The notes under the pieces: generated by a model
Database searches by the model: none
Seen by the model: only the letters and a program-made list of their open reading frames with translations
What the model was told of the DNA's origin: nothing
Translations under genes and position numbers: made by a program
Part shown: piece after piece, positions 8,388 through 16,856 of the stretch
How positions within the stretch are numbered: position 1 is the first letter of the stretch
Layout of the letters: each line of letters begins with the position of its first letter
Source of the DNA: Bdellovibrionota bacterium
GTDB lineage: Bacteria > Bdellovibrionota > Bdellovibrionia > Bdellovibrionales > JAMPXM01
Assembly (NCBI GenBank): GCA_963170185.1
Contig: CAUJGS010000029.1
Coordinates: 1 to 51,308, forward strand
Direction: 5' to 3'
DNA length: 51,308 nucleotides

Positions 8388-9752
8388 ATGATGAAACCAG
8401 TCATCTTCCGTGAATATGATATCCGTGGCGTCGTCGGTACAGATTTCGACGAAGACTTCGCCTACGATCTTGGGCGCGCATATGTCACCTTCGTTACCGA
8501 ACGCACGGGAAAAAAGAACCTCACCTTCAGCCTCGGCTACGATGCCCGTCTTTCCTCACCCGGAATCGCAAAGGCTCTCGAAAAGGGAATGCTCGAATCC
8601 GGTGCCAATGTCATTCGCCTTGGACTAATCACCACGCCGATTTCTTACTTCTCATGCTTCACACTCGAGATCGACGGCGGCTTCATGGTGACCGGCAGCC
8701 ACAACCCTCCCGACTACAACGGTTTCAAAATCTCGGTTGGAAAAACGACGATCTACGGCGCCGACATCCAAGAGCTTCGCAAAATCATCGAGGCAAAACG
8801 TTATCAAACTGGAAAGGGCACCGCGCGCGATCATGACATCTTCCCGCAGTACCTAGCTCGCTACAAAGAGGAGTTCAAAGGCCTTGAAGGCGTAAAAGTT
8901 GTTCTCGACTGCGGAAACGGCGCTGCCGGCTGCATCGCTCGCCGCCTGTACGAGGGAGTTGGTCTTAAGCCAACGATTCTTTTCGAAGAACCAGATGGAC
9001 GTTTCCCAAATCACCACCCCGATCCAACTGTCGAAGAGAATATCGACGCCATGAAAGCCGCGGTTAAAAAAGAAGGTGCCGCAATCGGCATCGGCTTCGA
9101 TGGCGACGCCGATCGCATTGGACTTGTCGACGAAAACAGTCGCTTTGTTCTCGGCGACGAAATGATGATGGTCATTTCACGCTCGATCTTGGAAACCAAT
9201 CCCGGCGCAAAAATCATCGGCGACGTGAAGTGTTCCGACCGCCTCTACGCGGACATTAAAAACAACGGCGGAGTCGGGATCATGTGGAAGACCGGCCACA
9301 GTCTGGTAAAAGCCAAAATCAAAGAAGAGAAAGCACCGTTCGGCGGTGAACTTTCGGGTCATGTGTTTTTCGCGGATCGCAACTATGGTTACGACGACGC
9401 ACTCTACGCCGGACTTCGCTTGATCGAAATTCTCGCCAAGAAAAAGAAACCCTTTTCGACGCTGTTGGATGGAATTCCGTCGGCCTACAACACACCTGAG
9501 ATTCGCATCGACACGACAGAAGAGAAGAAAGTTTCTATCGTGGAGAAACTTCGCTCCACTTACGGCGAAGGCTCTGCGGACAAAAAGGTTAATCTCATCG
9601 ACGGCATTCGCATCAGCTACAACGACGGCTGGGCTCTGGCTCGAGCTTCAAACACTCAGCCCGTCCTTGTCCTTCGTTTCGAATCCGAAACCGAGGCCGG
9701 CCTAAGCCGGATTCGCAAAGAGGTCGAGTCCGTCGTACAGCCATTGCTCTGA
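8388..9752 (+). CDS. Phosphomannomutase/phosphoglucomutase
   Basis: This 454-residue alpha-D-phosphohexomutase interconverts hexose 6-phosphate and 1-phosphate and supplies precursors for LPS and capsule sugars. All four signature regions are present: the phosphoserine loop TGSHNPPDYNGFK (catalytic Ser104), the Mg-binding loop GFDGDADR (Asp238, 240, 242), the sugar-binding GGELSGHVFF (about residue 323) and the phosphate-binding RASNTQPVLVLRFES near the C-terminus. It resembles AlgC/ManB, which act on both mannose and glucose; specificity cannot be read here. The first of two adjacent ATGs (8388) is used, with AGTGGTGAG upstream. The 43-nt gap after pdxA suggests the same transcript. Confidence 0.93.
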   Translation: MMKPVIFREYDIRGVVGTDFDEDFAYDLGRAYVTFVTERTGKKNLTFSLGYDARLSSPGIAKALEKGMLESGANVIRLGLITTPISYFSCFTLEIDGGFMVTGSHNPPDYNGFKISVGKTTIYGADIQELRKIIEAKRYQTGKGTARDHDIFPQYLARYKEEFKGLEGVKVVLDCGNGAAGCIARRLYEGVGLKPTILFEEPDGRFPNHHPDPTVEENIDAMKAAVKKEGAAIGIGFDGDADRIGLVDENSRFVLGDEMMMVISRSILETNPGAKIIGDVKCSDRLYADIKNNGGVGIMWKTGHSLVKAKIKEEKAPFGGELSGHVFFADRNYGYDDALYAGLRLIEILAKKKKPFSTLLDGIPSAYNTPEIRIDTTEEKKVSIVEKLRSTYGEGSADKKVNLIDGIRISYNDGWALARASNTQPVLVLRFESETEAGLSRIRKEVESVVQPLL

Positions 9753-9789
9753 TTCGTATCGGATCGATTTCGAAAAGTTTGGAGAACGC

Positions 9790-12420
9790 GTGAGCGATGA
9801 TCTAGGAACCATCAAAATTCGCGGAGCGAGAGAACATAATCTCAAAAATCTCTCGCTCGAAATTCCTCGCGGAAAGATCACGGTCATCACGGGCCTCAGC
9901 GGGTCAGGCAAATCCAGCCTCGCTTTCGACACCATCTACGCCGAGGGTCAGCGTCGCTACGTCGATTCGCTTTCCACATACGCTAGAAACTTTCTTGAAA
10001 AGCTAAAAAAGCCGGAGGTCGATTCCATTTCCGGACTAAGTCCGGCGATCGCCATCGACCAAAAGTCTGTCGGCCTTAACCCAAGATCCACTGTCGGAAC
10101 CGTTACCGAAATTTATGACTACCTTCGTCTGCTCTACGCACGAGTCGGCGAGGCTCGATGCCCCGATCACGGCATCAAAGTCGAAGGCCAGCTTCCCGAT
10201 CAAATCATCTCGGAGATTTTAAAACTTCCGAACGGGAGCAAGCTCTACATCCTGGCCCCAGTTGTTCAGGGAAAAAAGGGTGAATTCTATCAAGACTTCC
10301 AACGCTGGATGAAAAAAGGCTTCGTCCACGCCAAGGTCGACGGCGAATTCATTGAACTTGCTAGCGCAAAGAAACTCGCCAAAACAAAAGTCCACGACAT
10401 CGATATCGTCGTCGATCGCCTTGTGATCAAAGACGGCATCAAGTCGCGTGTCGCGGAAAGCGTTCACAATGCGATTCAACTTGCCGAGGGCCAAGTCGTC
10501 GTCGAGATCCAAGGCAAAACAGGCAAAGACGCGCGCCGCTCGTACTCCATCCACTCGGCCTGCCCGCAATGCGGTTTCGGTTTTCCAGAGCTAGAGCCGC
10601 GATTCTTCAGTTTCAACAACCCGCGTGGCGCTTGCCCTACCTGTAAGGGTTTGGGAACCGTCGATATCGAAGAGGTCGAGAGTCGTTCTGACGATGCTCC
10701 CGAAGGCAGTATCGCCACCAGCGTTTCTTATCGGATCGCGGATCGCGTGAAGCGAAAATCCGAAGACGATGACGAGTCCGACGGCCAGGTGGACCTCATG
10801 GCCATTCGCGCCTGCCCCGACTGCAAAGGCACACGCCTTAGTCGCGAAGCGCGAAGTGTTTTCATCGCCGATCGTTGCATCACGGATCTCTCGAGTCTCG
10901 CGACGTCGGAACTTCTTTCCGCTATTCAGAGTTCCAAATGGTCTCCGCGGCAATCGGCCATTGGCGAAAAGATCTTAAAACAGATTGAGCAGCGTCTTGA
11001 GTACCTGGTCCGTGTTGGCGCCGGATACTTAAGCCTTGATCGACCGACGAGAACTCTGTCTGGTGGTGAAAACCAGCGTATTCGCCTTGCGAGCCAAGTT
11101 GGAAGCGCTCTCATCGGCGTCCTCTACGTTCTTGACGAGCCCTCTATCGGGCTTCATCCGCGCGATCACGCACGACTGCTTTCCATCCTTCGCGATCTTC
11201 GCGATCTCGGAAACACGGTGCTTCTGGTCGAACACGACGACGACACGATCCGTACCGCCGATCATGTTATAGACATCGGCCCACGCGCTGGAAAACTCGG
11301 TGGAAACGTGATCGCATCGGGAACTCCCGACGATATCGCCAAGCACCCGACGAGTGTCACCGGAATGTACTTAAGTGGTCGTAAATCAGTGCCGGTTCCA
11401 AAAATTCGCCGCAAGGGCAACGGACAGGTTTTAAAATTAAAGGGCGCGCGAGGGAATAACTTAAAAGACGTCGATATCGAAATCCCTCTCGGGACTCTCA
11501 CTTCGATCACGGGTGTTTCCGGATCAGGCAAAAGTACTGCCATCATGGACACGCTTTATCGGGCGTTATCCAACCACTTCTACCGCGCAAATTGGACCGT
11601 GGCCGAACATGACAGCATTACGGGAATGGAGCATCTCGACAAAGTCATCGACATCAATCAAAACCCGATTGGCCGCACGCCTCGCTCGACACCGGCTACT
11701 TACGTCGGCCTCTTTCCTCTCGTGCGCGATCTCTTCGCCTCTCTCCCTGACGCCAAAGTCCGAGGCTACGCTCCTGGCCGTTTCAGCTTCAATGTCAAAG
11801 GCGGGCGCTGTGAAACATGCCAAGGCGGTGGTCAGATCAAGGTCGAAATGCACTTCCTATCGGACGTCTTCGTCGAGTGTGATGCTTGCCGTGGGCGACG
11901 CTACAACAAGGAAACTCTCGCGATCCATTACAAAGGCAAAAGCATAGCCGATGTTCTGGAAATGACCGTCGCCGAGGCACTTGAATTTTTCCAGAATCAT
12001 TCCTCCATTCATCGCAAACTCGAAACTCTCAATCGGGTCGGCCTCGACTACCTCTCACTTGGTCAAAGCTCGACAACTCTTAGCGGTGGCGAAGCTCAGC
12101 GGGTAAAACTCTCAAAAGAGCTCTCCAAACGCGGAACCGGAAAAACTCTCTACATATTGGACGAACCAACAACGGGCCTGCACTTCGAAGACGTCGCCAA
12201 ACTCGTCGAACTCCTGCACGAGCTGGTCGAACAAGGGAATACCGTGCTTGTCATCGAACACAATATGGATGTCGTTAAAGCTTCGGACTACGTTGTGGAT
12301 CTCGGTCCCGACGGGGGAACAAAAGGCGGCGAGGTTGTCGCTCGTGGCACGCCCGAGGTCATAGCCAAAGCGACGCGATCCGAAACAGCGAAGTTTCTCA
12401 AGCAAGCGTTAAGCCTTTAG
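9790..12420 (+). CDS. uvrA: UvrABC excinuclease subunit A, with a shortened signature-domain insert
   Basis: UvrA finds bulky DNA lesions and loads UvrB in nucleotide excision repair. This 876-residue protein has two ABC ATPase halves. Walker A motifs are GLSGSGKSSL (about 35-44) and GVSGSGKSTA in the second half. ABC signatures are LSGGENQR and LSGGEAQR, and Walker B motifs are VLDEPSIGLH and ILDEPTTGLH. Zinc-binding cysteines appear as CPQCG...CPTC (258-285) and CETC...CDAC in the second half. It is about 65 residues shorter than the ~940 usual. The stretch between CPTCKGLG and CPDCKGTRL (residues 290-341) is about half the length I recall for E. coli. The GTG start at 9790 follows GGAG. 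It converges on the next gene with only 16 nt between. Confidence 0.97.
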   Translation: MSDDLGTIKIRGAREHNLKNLSLEIPRGKITVITGLSGSGKSSLAFDTIYAEGQRRYVDSLSTYARNFLEKLKKPEVDSISGLSPAIAIDQKSVGLNPRSTVGTVTEIYDYLRLLYARVGEARCPDHGIKVEGQLPDQIISEILKLPNGSKLYILAPVVQGKKGEFYQDFQRWMKKGFVHAKVDGEFIELASAKKLAKTKVHDIDIVVDRLVIKDGIKSRVAESVHNAIQLAEGQVVVEIQGKTGKDARRSYSIHSACPQCGFGFPELEPRFFSFNNPRGACPTCKGLGTVDIEEVESRSDDAPEGSIATSVSYRIADRVKRKSEDDDESDGQVDLMAIRACPDCKGTRLSREARSVFIADRCITDLSSLATSELLSAIQSSKWSPRQSAIGEKILKQIEQRLEYLVRVGAGYLSLDRPTRTLSGGENQRIRLASQVGSALIGVLYVLDEPSIGLHPRDHARLLSILRDLRDLGNTVLLVEHDDDTIRTADHVIDIGPRAGKLGGNVIASGTPDDIAKHPTSVTGMYLSGRKSVPVPKIRRKGNGQVLKLKGARGNNLKDVDIEIPLGTLTSITGVSGSGKSTAIMDTLYRALSNHFYRANWTVAEHDSITGMEHLDKVIDINQNPIGRTPRSTPATYVGLFPLVRDLFASLPDAKVRGYAPGRFSFNVKGGRCETCQGGGQIKVEMHFLSDVFVECDACRGRRYNKETLAIHYKGKSIADVLEMTVAEALEFFQNHSSIHRKLETLNRVGLDYLSLGQSSTTLSGGEAQRVKLSKELSKRGTGKTLYILDEPTTGLHFEDVAKLVELLHELVEQGNTVLVIEHNMDVVKASDYVVDLGPDGGTKGGEVVARGTPEVIAKATRSETAKFLKQALSL

Positions 12421-12436
12421 TTTTTTGCCGTTCAGA

Positions 12437-13939
12437 CTAGCCGGCCTTCTTGGCGATTTTTTTCTTCAAGCTTTTCACCGAGGCGTGCTGTCTAAACGCG
12501 TTCGACGAGCTTTTCGTCAGATAGACGGCCGCATTGTTTTTCGCCGTGAGCTTAGATGATTGCTTCGTCGAGATCGAAAATCCTTCGCGCACGTACTTCA
12601 CATATTTCCCGTTCAACGGAAGATGCAAAAAGACCTCGAAGTTCAAACGCTGTTCCGGCTCAATCGCTTCGGGTTTTACCGCAATCATCATATCCGGTGT
12701 CTCAACCAACTCGGGAACCTCTGGCACCAGATCAAGAATCGCTATCCCCACCTCGTACTTGTCGGAGCGACTTACGGCAGAGGCCGCCGAAGCCAAAAAG
12801 GCATTCTCCGCCGCCGAAGCGGGCGTGATTTCGTATCTCTCAAGTTCTCCGACTCCGATGTCGACACCCGCCTGAATAATCTGAAAGACAAACTCCGTCT
12901 CGATCGACTTCAACATTTCGCTATGATCAAAAGCGCCGCGACCAACCGCGATTAAAACCGAACCGCGAAAAAAGCTCGTGTTGAATACGAGAACCGAAAC
13001 CGTTCGGTAATCGACCAAGGTTTCCTTTTGGTCTCTCGGCCAGCCACAACACTCTTTCAAAGCAGCACGCATGCAGCGCTCAAGAATATCGACACTGTTT
13101 TGACTAAGGCTGCCTGACGACTCGTCCGCGTTTGTTTTAAGCCCAATACCCGGCCCGCTCTCGACAATCACGTCATTTGGCCGAAGCTTGCTTTCGTCGA
13201 TCTTCGGCTGCGCCGGCTTCAGCCGACCTGCCGTTATATTTTCTCGAACTTTTGCCTTCTTGCTGGCTGTCGGCGGCGGGACCGCCATCAACGATTGCCC
13301 ACGATTGCCTTTTTGAATCACGACCGGGTTCGAAAGATTTTTTAGCTGATGCTCGGCATCCGTCGTTACTTCGCCAAGTTCCGCCATCAAACGCTTCAAA
13401 CCTTCTTCGTTTTTTGTGGGCTTCCCGTGCTCCCTCAAGTGGATCGCGGCGGCTTCACCGGAATCGCCGCTTCCTCGGCTAATCGCCGCCGAACCATCGT
13501 CTTCGGAGCGATGTGACTCTTTTAGAATCTGGGTCAAACGCATCAAAACAACCGGCCCGCTCACCGAACCAAAGATAATGTGTTTGGCTTTCGAGGCCGT
13601 CAGACGCGAGCTCGACTTCCGATCTTGGCTCTCGGCAAATAGCAACACTTCGGTATTAAAGCTTTGCGCAAGAAGCTGCGGCACAAGTTCGATCTTAGGA
13701 TGTGGAAAGTTGATACTTACCAACGCGAAACGCGACCACTCTGCCGCAAGTTTATCGATGGCATCCTGAAAAACAGTGGTTGCGAAGACCTCAACACCTC
13801 GACGAGACAGAAAGCTGACCGTCGATCTCACCGTCGCGGCATCCTTGGAGAGAACAATCAGCCTTAAAGGCTCTTCACCAGCGGCCGTTCCGTCGCTTGT
13901 TGTAGCCGTATTACCAGATGAATCCGTGGCTGCTGTCAC
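12437..13939 (-). CDS. Uncharacterised protein with a pseudo-receiver N-terminus
   Basis: I do not recognise this 500-residue protein as a named family. Residues about 25-140 have the alternating strand/helix pattern of a response-regulator receiver (LRLIVLSKD...). The phospho-acceptor position, normally Asp in an LLDINMP-like strand, reads ALVSINFPHP, so it should not be phosphorylated. A low-complexity linker (about 145-290) leads to a C-terminal alpha/beta region. It ends in a short module (FEVFLHLPLNGKYVKYV...AVYLTKSS) that looks like input modules of other delta-type bacterial regulators; this is only a pattern resemblance. The C-terminus is Lys-rich (KSLKKKIAKKAG). The start is a GTG. 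It stands alone downstream of the atpE terminator and converges on uvrA. Confidence 0.7.
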   Translation of the reverse strand: MTAATDSSGNTATTSDGTAAGEEPLRLIVLSKDAATVRSTVSFLSRRGVEVFATTVFQDAIDKLAAEWSRFALVSINFPHPKIELVPQLLAQSFNTEVLLFAESQDRKSSSRLTASKAKHIIFGSVSGPVVLMRLTQILKESHRSEDDGSAAISRGSGDSGEAAAIHLREHGKPTKNEEGLKRLMAELGEVTTDAEHQLKNLSNPVVIQKGNRGQSLMAVPPPTASKKAKVRENITAGRLKPAQPKIDESKLRPNDVIVESGPGIGLKTNADESSGSLSQNSVDILERCMRAALKECCGWPRDQKETLVDYRTVSVLVFNTSFFRGSVLIAVGRGAFDHSEMLKSIETEFVFQIIQAGVDIGVGELERYEITPASAAENAFLASAASAVSRSDKYEVGIAILDLVPEVPELVETPDMMIAVKPEAIEPEQRLNFEVFLHLPLNGKYVKYVREGFSISTKQSSKLTAKNNAAVYLTKSSSNAFRQHASVKSLKKKIAKKAG

Positions 13940-14031
13940 AAATACTTATCGGAATTCACGGGGACCGAGTTCAGCTAAACACTTTAGATCGACGGTTCAA
14001 ACTGAGACATTTGAAGCGCATTTCCGCACAA

Positions 14032-14067
14032 AATAAAAGGAGCTGGCCTAAGCCAACTCCTTTTATT
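14032..14067 (-). terminator. Rho-independent terminator of the atpZ-I-B-E cluster
   Basis: On the minus strand, AAAAGGAGTTGGC and GCCAGCTCCTTTT pair as a 13-bp stem with one G-U pair and a 4-nt loop, followed by TTTTATTTT. It lies 32 nt after the atpE stop and before the gene that ends at 12437, so it separates the two. The mirrored A/T flanks would let it also work weakly from the other side. Confidence 0.85.
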
Positions 14068-14098
14068 GAATCTCAATCGAGTTAACTCGACGTATGTC

Positions 14099-14452
14099 TT
14101 ACTTAACTGCTTTGAGAGCTTCTGTAACCGCGCCAGTCAATTGGAGACCGATGATGAGCGCGAAAAGAACAAGCGATTCCATAAGAGCGAGTGCGAGGAT
14201 AAGGTTACCACGGATATCTTTCGCAGCCGATGGGTTGCGAGCGATACCGTCGAGAGCTGCGTTAGCTGCTTTCGACTGACCGAAAGCTCCGCCGAATACG
14301 GCGATACCCATCATGAGGGCTGTGCCGAATGCAACCCAACCAACTGCGCCACCAAGACCTGCAGTTGCCGATGTAGCCGCTGCTGCTGTTTCTTGTGCGA
14401 AAGCTGGAGATGCCGCCAGAAGTGTAACAAACATGAAGAAGATTTTTTTCAT
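14099..14452 (-). CDS. atpE: ATP synthase Fo subunit c, with signal peptide
   Basis: This 117-residue subunit c forms the rotor ring of the F1Fo-ATP synthase. A signal-peptide-like N-terminus (MKKIFF..., AFA-QE near residue 19) and an Ala-rich spacer precede the usual two-helix hairpin. Helix 1 is about 34-65, the polar loop is ARNPSAAKDIRGN and helix 2 is about 84-106. The ion-carrying carboxylate is Glu92 in ALMESLVLF. Gln59 in helix 1 and Ser93 next to the Glu resemble the sodium-binding set of Ilyobacter/Propionigenium rings, so the coupling ion is open. AAAGGA lies 7 nt upstream of the ATG. It is last in the operon, followed by a terminator. Confidence 0.95.
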   Translation of the reverse strand: MKKIFFMFVTLLAASPAFAQETAAAATSATAGLGGAVGWVAFGTALMMGIAVFGGAFGQSKAANAALDGIARNPSAAKDIRGNLILALALMESLVLFALIIGLQLTGAVTEALKAVK

Positions 14453-14541
14453 CGCTATTTCCTTTGTAGGGTTCTTCGTTAAGCCAATTCTACTGTTATG
14501 TCATTCGTTTTCGTGAATTCGTCTTAAGACGCACCAAACTT

Positions 14542-15234
14542 TTAGTGCTCGTCTTCTGTCGCCAGAGAGACGTAAACCATCGACAACATCGTGAACACGA
14601 ACGCTTGAACCAGAGATACGAAAGTTCCCATGCCGTAGAAAATCACCGGCACGCCAACCTTCGTGAGATCGAGGAATGTCCCGAGGATCGTGTGATCCGC
14701 GGTCATGTTAATAGAAAGACGCATTCCCAAACTGAATGGTCGAACTGAGTGCGAAATGATTTCGAGTGGCAACATCAGCCACGCGAGCCACCACACAGGG
14801 CCGAAGAAGTGAGCCAGGTAATGCCAGCCACCGTGCTTCAAACCGATGATGTTGTACGTGAGAAACGAGAAAATACCGATAGCCAATGCCGCGTTGATAT
14901 TGCTCGTCGCCGCGGTCATTCCAGGAATCAAACCGAACAAGTTGCTAAACGCGATGAAGAAGAAGACCGCGCCAAACAGAGGAACATATTTACGTGCTTG
15001 AGGCCCGATCACCTCGCGCGTGAGCGTGTCGATAAACTCAACCAGAACTTCCGACATGCCCTTGATAGAAAACTTCGAAGCCGGCGTGATCGCCGCTTCA
15101 CCGCTGCCAAGAGAAGCACGAGCAGCAAGACTGAACGCAACCAAGACACCTGTGACAGCAACATTGGCCGCAACATACGTGTACTGATGCGGAACGTGTG
15201 CGAGATCAAACAATGTAAAGTGACCTGAAGCCAT
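14542..15234 (-). CDS. atpB: ATP synthase Fo subunit a
   Basis: The 230-residue membrane subunit a carries the ion half-channels that face the c-ring. Five or six hydrophobic segments are visible. The essential stator arginine is Arg172 in SLGMRLSINM, equivalent to E. coli Arg210. The preceding FSNLFGLIPG and the later GTFVSLVQAFVFTML stretch are typical of the family. The ATG follows AAAAGG with 6-nt spacing. It lies between atpI and atpE on the minus strand. The 89-nt gap to atpE contains a 12-bp palindrome (14520-14531) of unknown use. Confidence 0.96.
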   Translation of the reverse strand: MASGHFTLFDLAHVPHQYTYVAANVAVTGVLVAFSLAARASLGSGEAAITPASKFSIKGMSEVLVEFIDTLTREVIGPQARKYVPLFGAVFFFIAFSNLFGLIPGMTAATSNINAALAIGIFSFLTYNIIGLKHGGWHYLAHFFGPVWWLAWLMLPLEIISHSVRPFSLGMRLSINMTADHTILGTFLDLTKVGVPVIFYGMGTFVSLVQAFVFTMLSMVYVSLATEDEH

Positions 15235-15280
15235 TTCGACCTTTTCTACGTCTTCGTTACGCCAACTGCTACGTTAACTG

Positions 15281-15754
15281 TTAAGTTAACTCTGGCTTCT
15301 CGCCAGCCGATCCTACCACACGCTCTCCTGCCGATTGGGCAGGTACCAAGTGAGCGGCCGCCACTGCTGGAAGCACCAAAGCGATTCCGGCAATGAACGC
15401 AACCAGTGTCATAAACCCGCCAACTACCGGTTCTTTTGGCACAACCTGGTATGGAACCAAGTGTGTCTTGAAAAACCAATCGTTTAGCTGATCGAAGGCC
15501 GAAGGTTTCATCAGCCTGTACAGAACACCGATTGTGATCGCGAATTTGGATACAATGATACCAACTGGGAGGGCAACGCTTTTTTTGTCCAGAATTCGAG
15601 GCCAAGCATAGGCAGTTCCTGCCAAATTTACGAGAGCCAAAAGGGCTCCCAGCACAAACGGCAGCAGGTACTCCCAACGGCCCCAAAGAACGATAGAAAT
15701 CGCCCCCAAGAGCGAAAATGCGACCTGAAATACGAGAATTCGACGAGGCTCCAT
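15281..15754 (-). CDS. atpI: ATP synthase subunit I-like membrane protein
   Basis: A 157-residue protein with about four hydrophobic segments (residues 5-23, 28-50, 61-80, 112-137). Its size, topology and place directly upstream of atpB match AtpI, the non-essential factor that helps assemble the c-ring. Sequence conservation in this family is weak, so the call rests mainly on context. Its ATG overlaps the atpZ stop (TAATG) and atpB follows after 46 nt. That gap contains two GTTAAC palindromes whose role is unknown. Confidence 0.75.
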   Translation of the reverse strand: MEPRRILVFQVAFSLLGAISIVLWGRWEYLLPFVLGALLALVNLAGTAYAWPRILDKKSVALPVGIIVSKFAITIGVLYRLMKPSAFDQLNDWFFKTHLVPYQVVPKEPVVGGFMTLVAFIAGIALVLPAVAAAHLVPAQSAGERVVGSAGEKPELT

Positions 15755-15960
15755 TAGGAGTCTTCTTTATCGATCTTCTTTAAAACCGCAAGGATATGAA
15801 CAAACCAAGCGACCATCATGACTATACAACCCAGAGCGGGGCCTAGGTTTTTACTGCCTAAATAATGATCAAATTTCTGTCCAAGCCAATACCCGGCCAA
15901 CACCGCCACTAGCGCCTCGACGCCCATCCCCGCAAAAATCAGCGACTTATTGTCCTTCAT
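15754..15960 (-). CDS. atpZ: AtpZ-like small ATP synthase accessory protein
   Basis: This 68-residue protein has two transmembrane helices (about residues 6-26 and 40-60). The connecting motif GYWLGQKFDHYLGSKNLGP matches the small AtpZ family encoded next to atpI and associated with F1Fo operons. Proposed roles include ion (Mg/Ca) supply or assembly of Fo; neither can be judged here. The ATG overlaps the stop of the upstream TPR gene (ATGA), and its own stop overlaps the atpI start. Confidence 0.8.
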   Translation of the reverse strand: MKDNKSLIFAGMGVEALVAVLAGYWLGQKFDHYLGSKNLGPALGCIVMMVAWFVHILAVLKKIDKEDS

Positions 15961-16856
15961 TTTCGAAACCCTCTCGCTCCGGGTTGCTGAGACTGACGCT
16001 CGCGTAGCGACCTTATTTTTTCGTCAAAGAAAGATTTTCGCGGGTCATATTCGCGAACGCTCTCCAAAACTTCTATGGCTTTCGTGAAATTGCGCTGTTC
16101 TTCGTAAGCGACCGCCAACATCAAAGCGATCGAGTCCCGTTTCGACCGGTCGGGAAACTGCGAAAGCATCGACATCAAAACAGTGGCCGCTTGTTCATGT
16201 TCTTTGGCGCCGACATGGATATTCGCCTTCAAAAGATACGTCTGGTAGACGGCTTCCTCGTCGATACCGGTAGCGATTTTCAACACACGATCCGCCTCGA
16301 CGGCCGCCTGAAAGTAATTGCCAAGATAGTAGTAGGCCTTGGCGATACGACTGCGCCACTCGATCTCTTCCGTCACTCCATGCTGCAACTCCAAAAGCTT
16401 AGAGAACTCCTGAATCGCGGCTTGAAAGTCTTGTACGTCGTAAAACAAAAGGTTTGCGATTTTCAGCTGAGCGTCTCGCCGTACCGGAGCATTTGGAGAT
16501 TTGGCGACGACGATCCGATAGTTTTTTACCGCAAGTTCGAAACGCTTGAGATCGTAGTGATAAAGCTTCGCCGCCTCTAACGCGGCTTCGGCAGATCCCG
16601 GCTCATCGCCGATCTTGGCCGCGACCTTCTCAAAAAGAATCGCGGCTTCCGCTGGTTTTTTTTGTTGAACCAGATTTTTCGCACGCTTGAGCTCAAGCTC
16701 CGTCGACGAAAGACAACCGGTAAGCCCGCCAGTAAACCCACCGACAAGTACAACGAGCAGCCCAAGACCGAGCAGCCTAGCAAGTGCCGCTCGACTTGGA
16801 AGCTTCCAAAAAGAACTAGTTCTTGATCGGAGGAGCGCTCGGAGTGCCGTCGCCAT
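15957..16856 (-). CDS. Tetratricopeptide-repeat lipoprotein
   Basis: About 299 residues (309 if a TTG at 16886 is used). A long basic N-terminus leads to a hydrophobic stretch ending in the lipobox GLTGC, so the mature protein should be lipid-anchored. The rest consists of helical TPR-like repeats (for example [60 protein letters not shown]), giving a protein-binding solenoid. It is reminiscent of BamD/YbgF-type envelope TPR proteins but matches neither fully. Whichever start is real, it overlaps the end of gyrA by 40-70 nt. Its stop overlaps the atpZ start by 4 nt, placing it in the gyrA-to-atpE transcription unit. The client is unknown. Confidence 0.8.
   Translation of the reverse strand: MATALRALLRSRTSSFWKLPSRAALARLLGLGLLVVLVGGFTGGLTGCLSSTELELKRAKNLVQQKKPAEAAILFEKVAAKIGDEPGSAEAALEAAKLYHYDLKRFELAVKNYRIVVAKSPNAPVRRDAQLKIANLLFYDVQDFQAAIQEFSKLLELQHGVTEEIEWRSRIAKAYYYLGNYFQAAVEADRVLKIATGIDEEAVYQTYLLKANIHVGAKEHEQAATVLMSMLSQFPDRSKRDSIALMLAVAYEEQRNFTKAIEVLESVREYDPRKSFFDEKIRSLRERQSQQPGARGFRK

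Noticed and set aside
14520-14531. 12-bp palindrome CGTCTTAAGACG between atpB and atpE.
   Set aside because: It is too short for a terminator, has no U-run and no sign of a partner site. I saw no reason to call it functional.
15273-15290. Two GTTAAC palindromes in the atpI-atpB gap.
   Set aside because: They are six-base words in an 18-nt stretch, partly within the atpI stop, and likely chance. No spacing or flanking symmetry suggests an operator.
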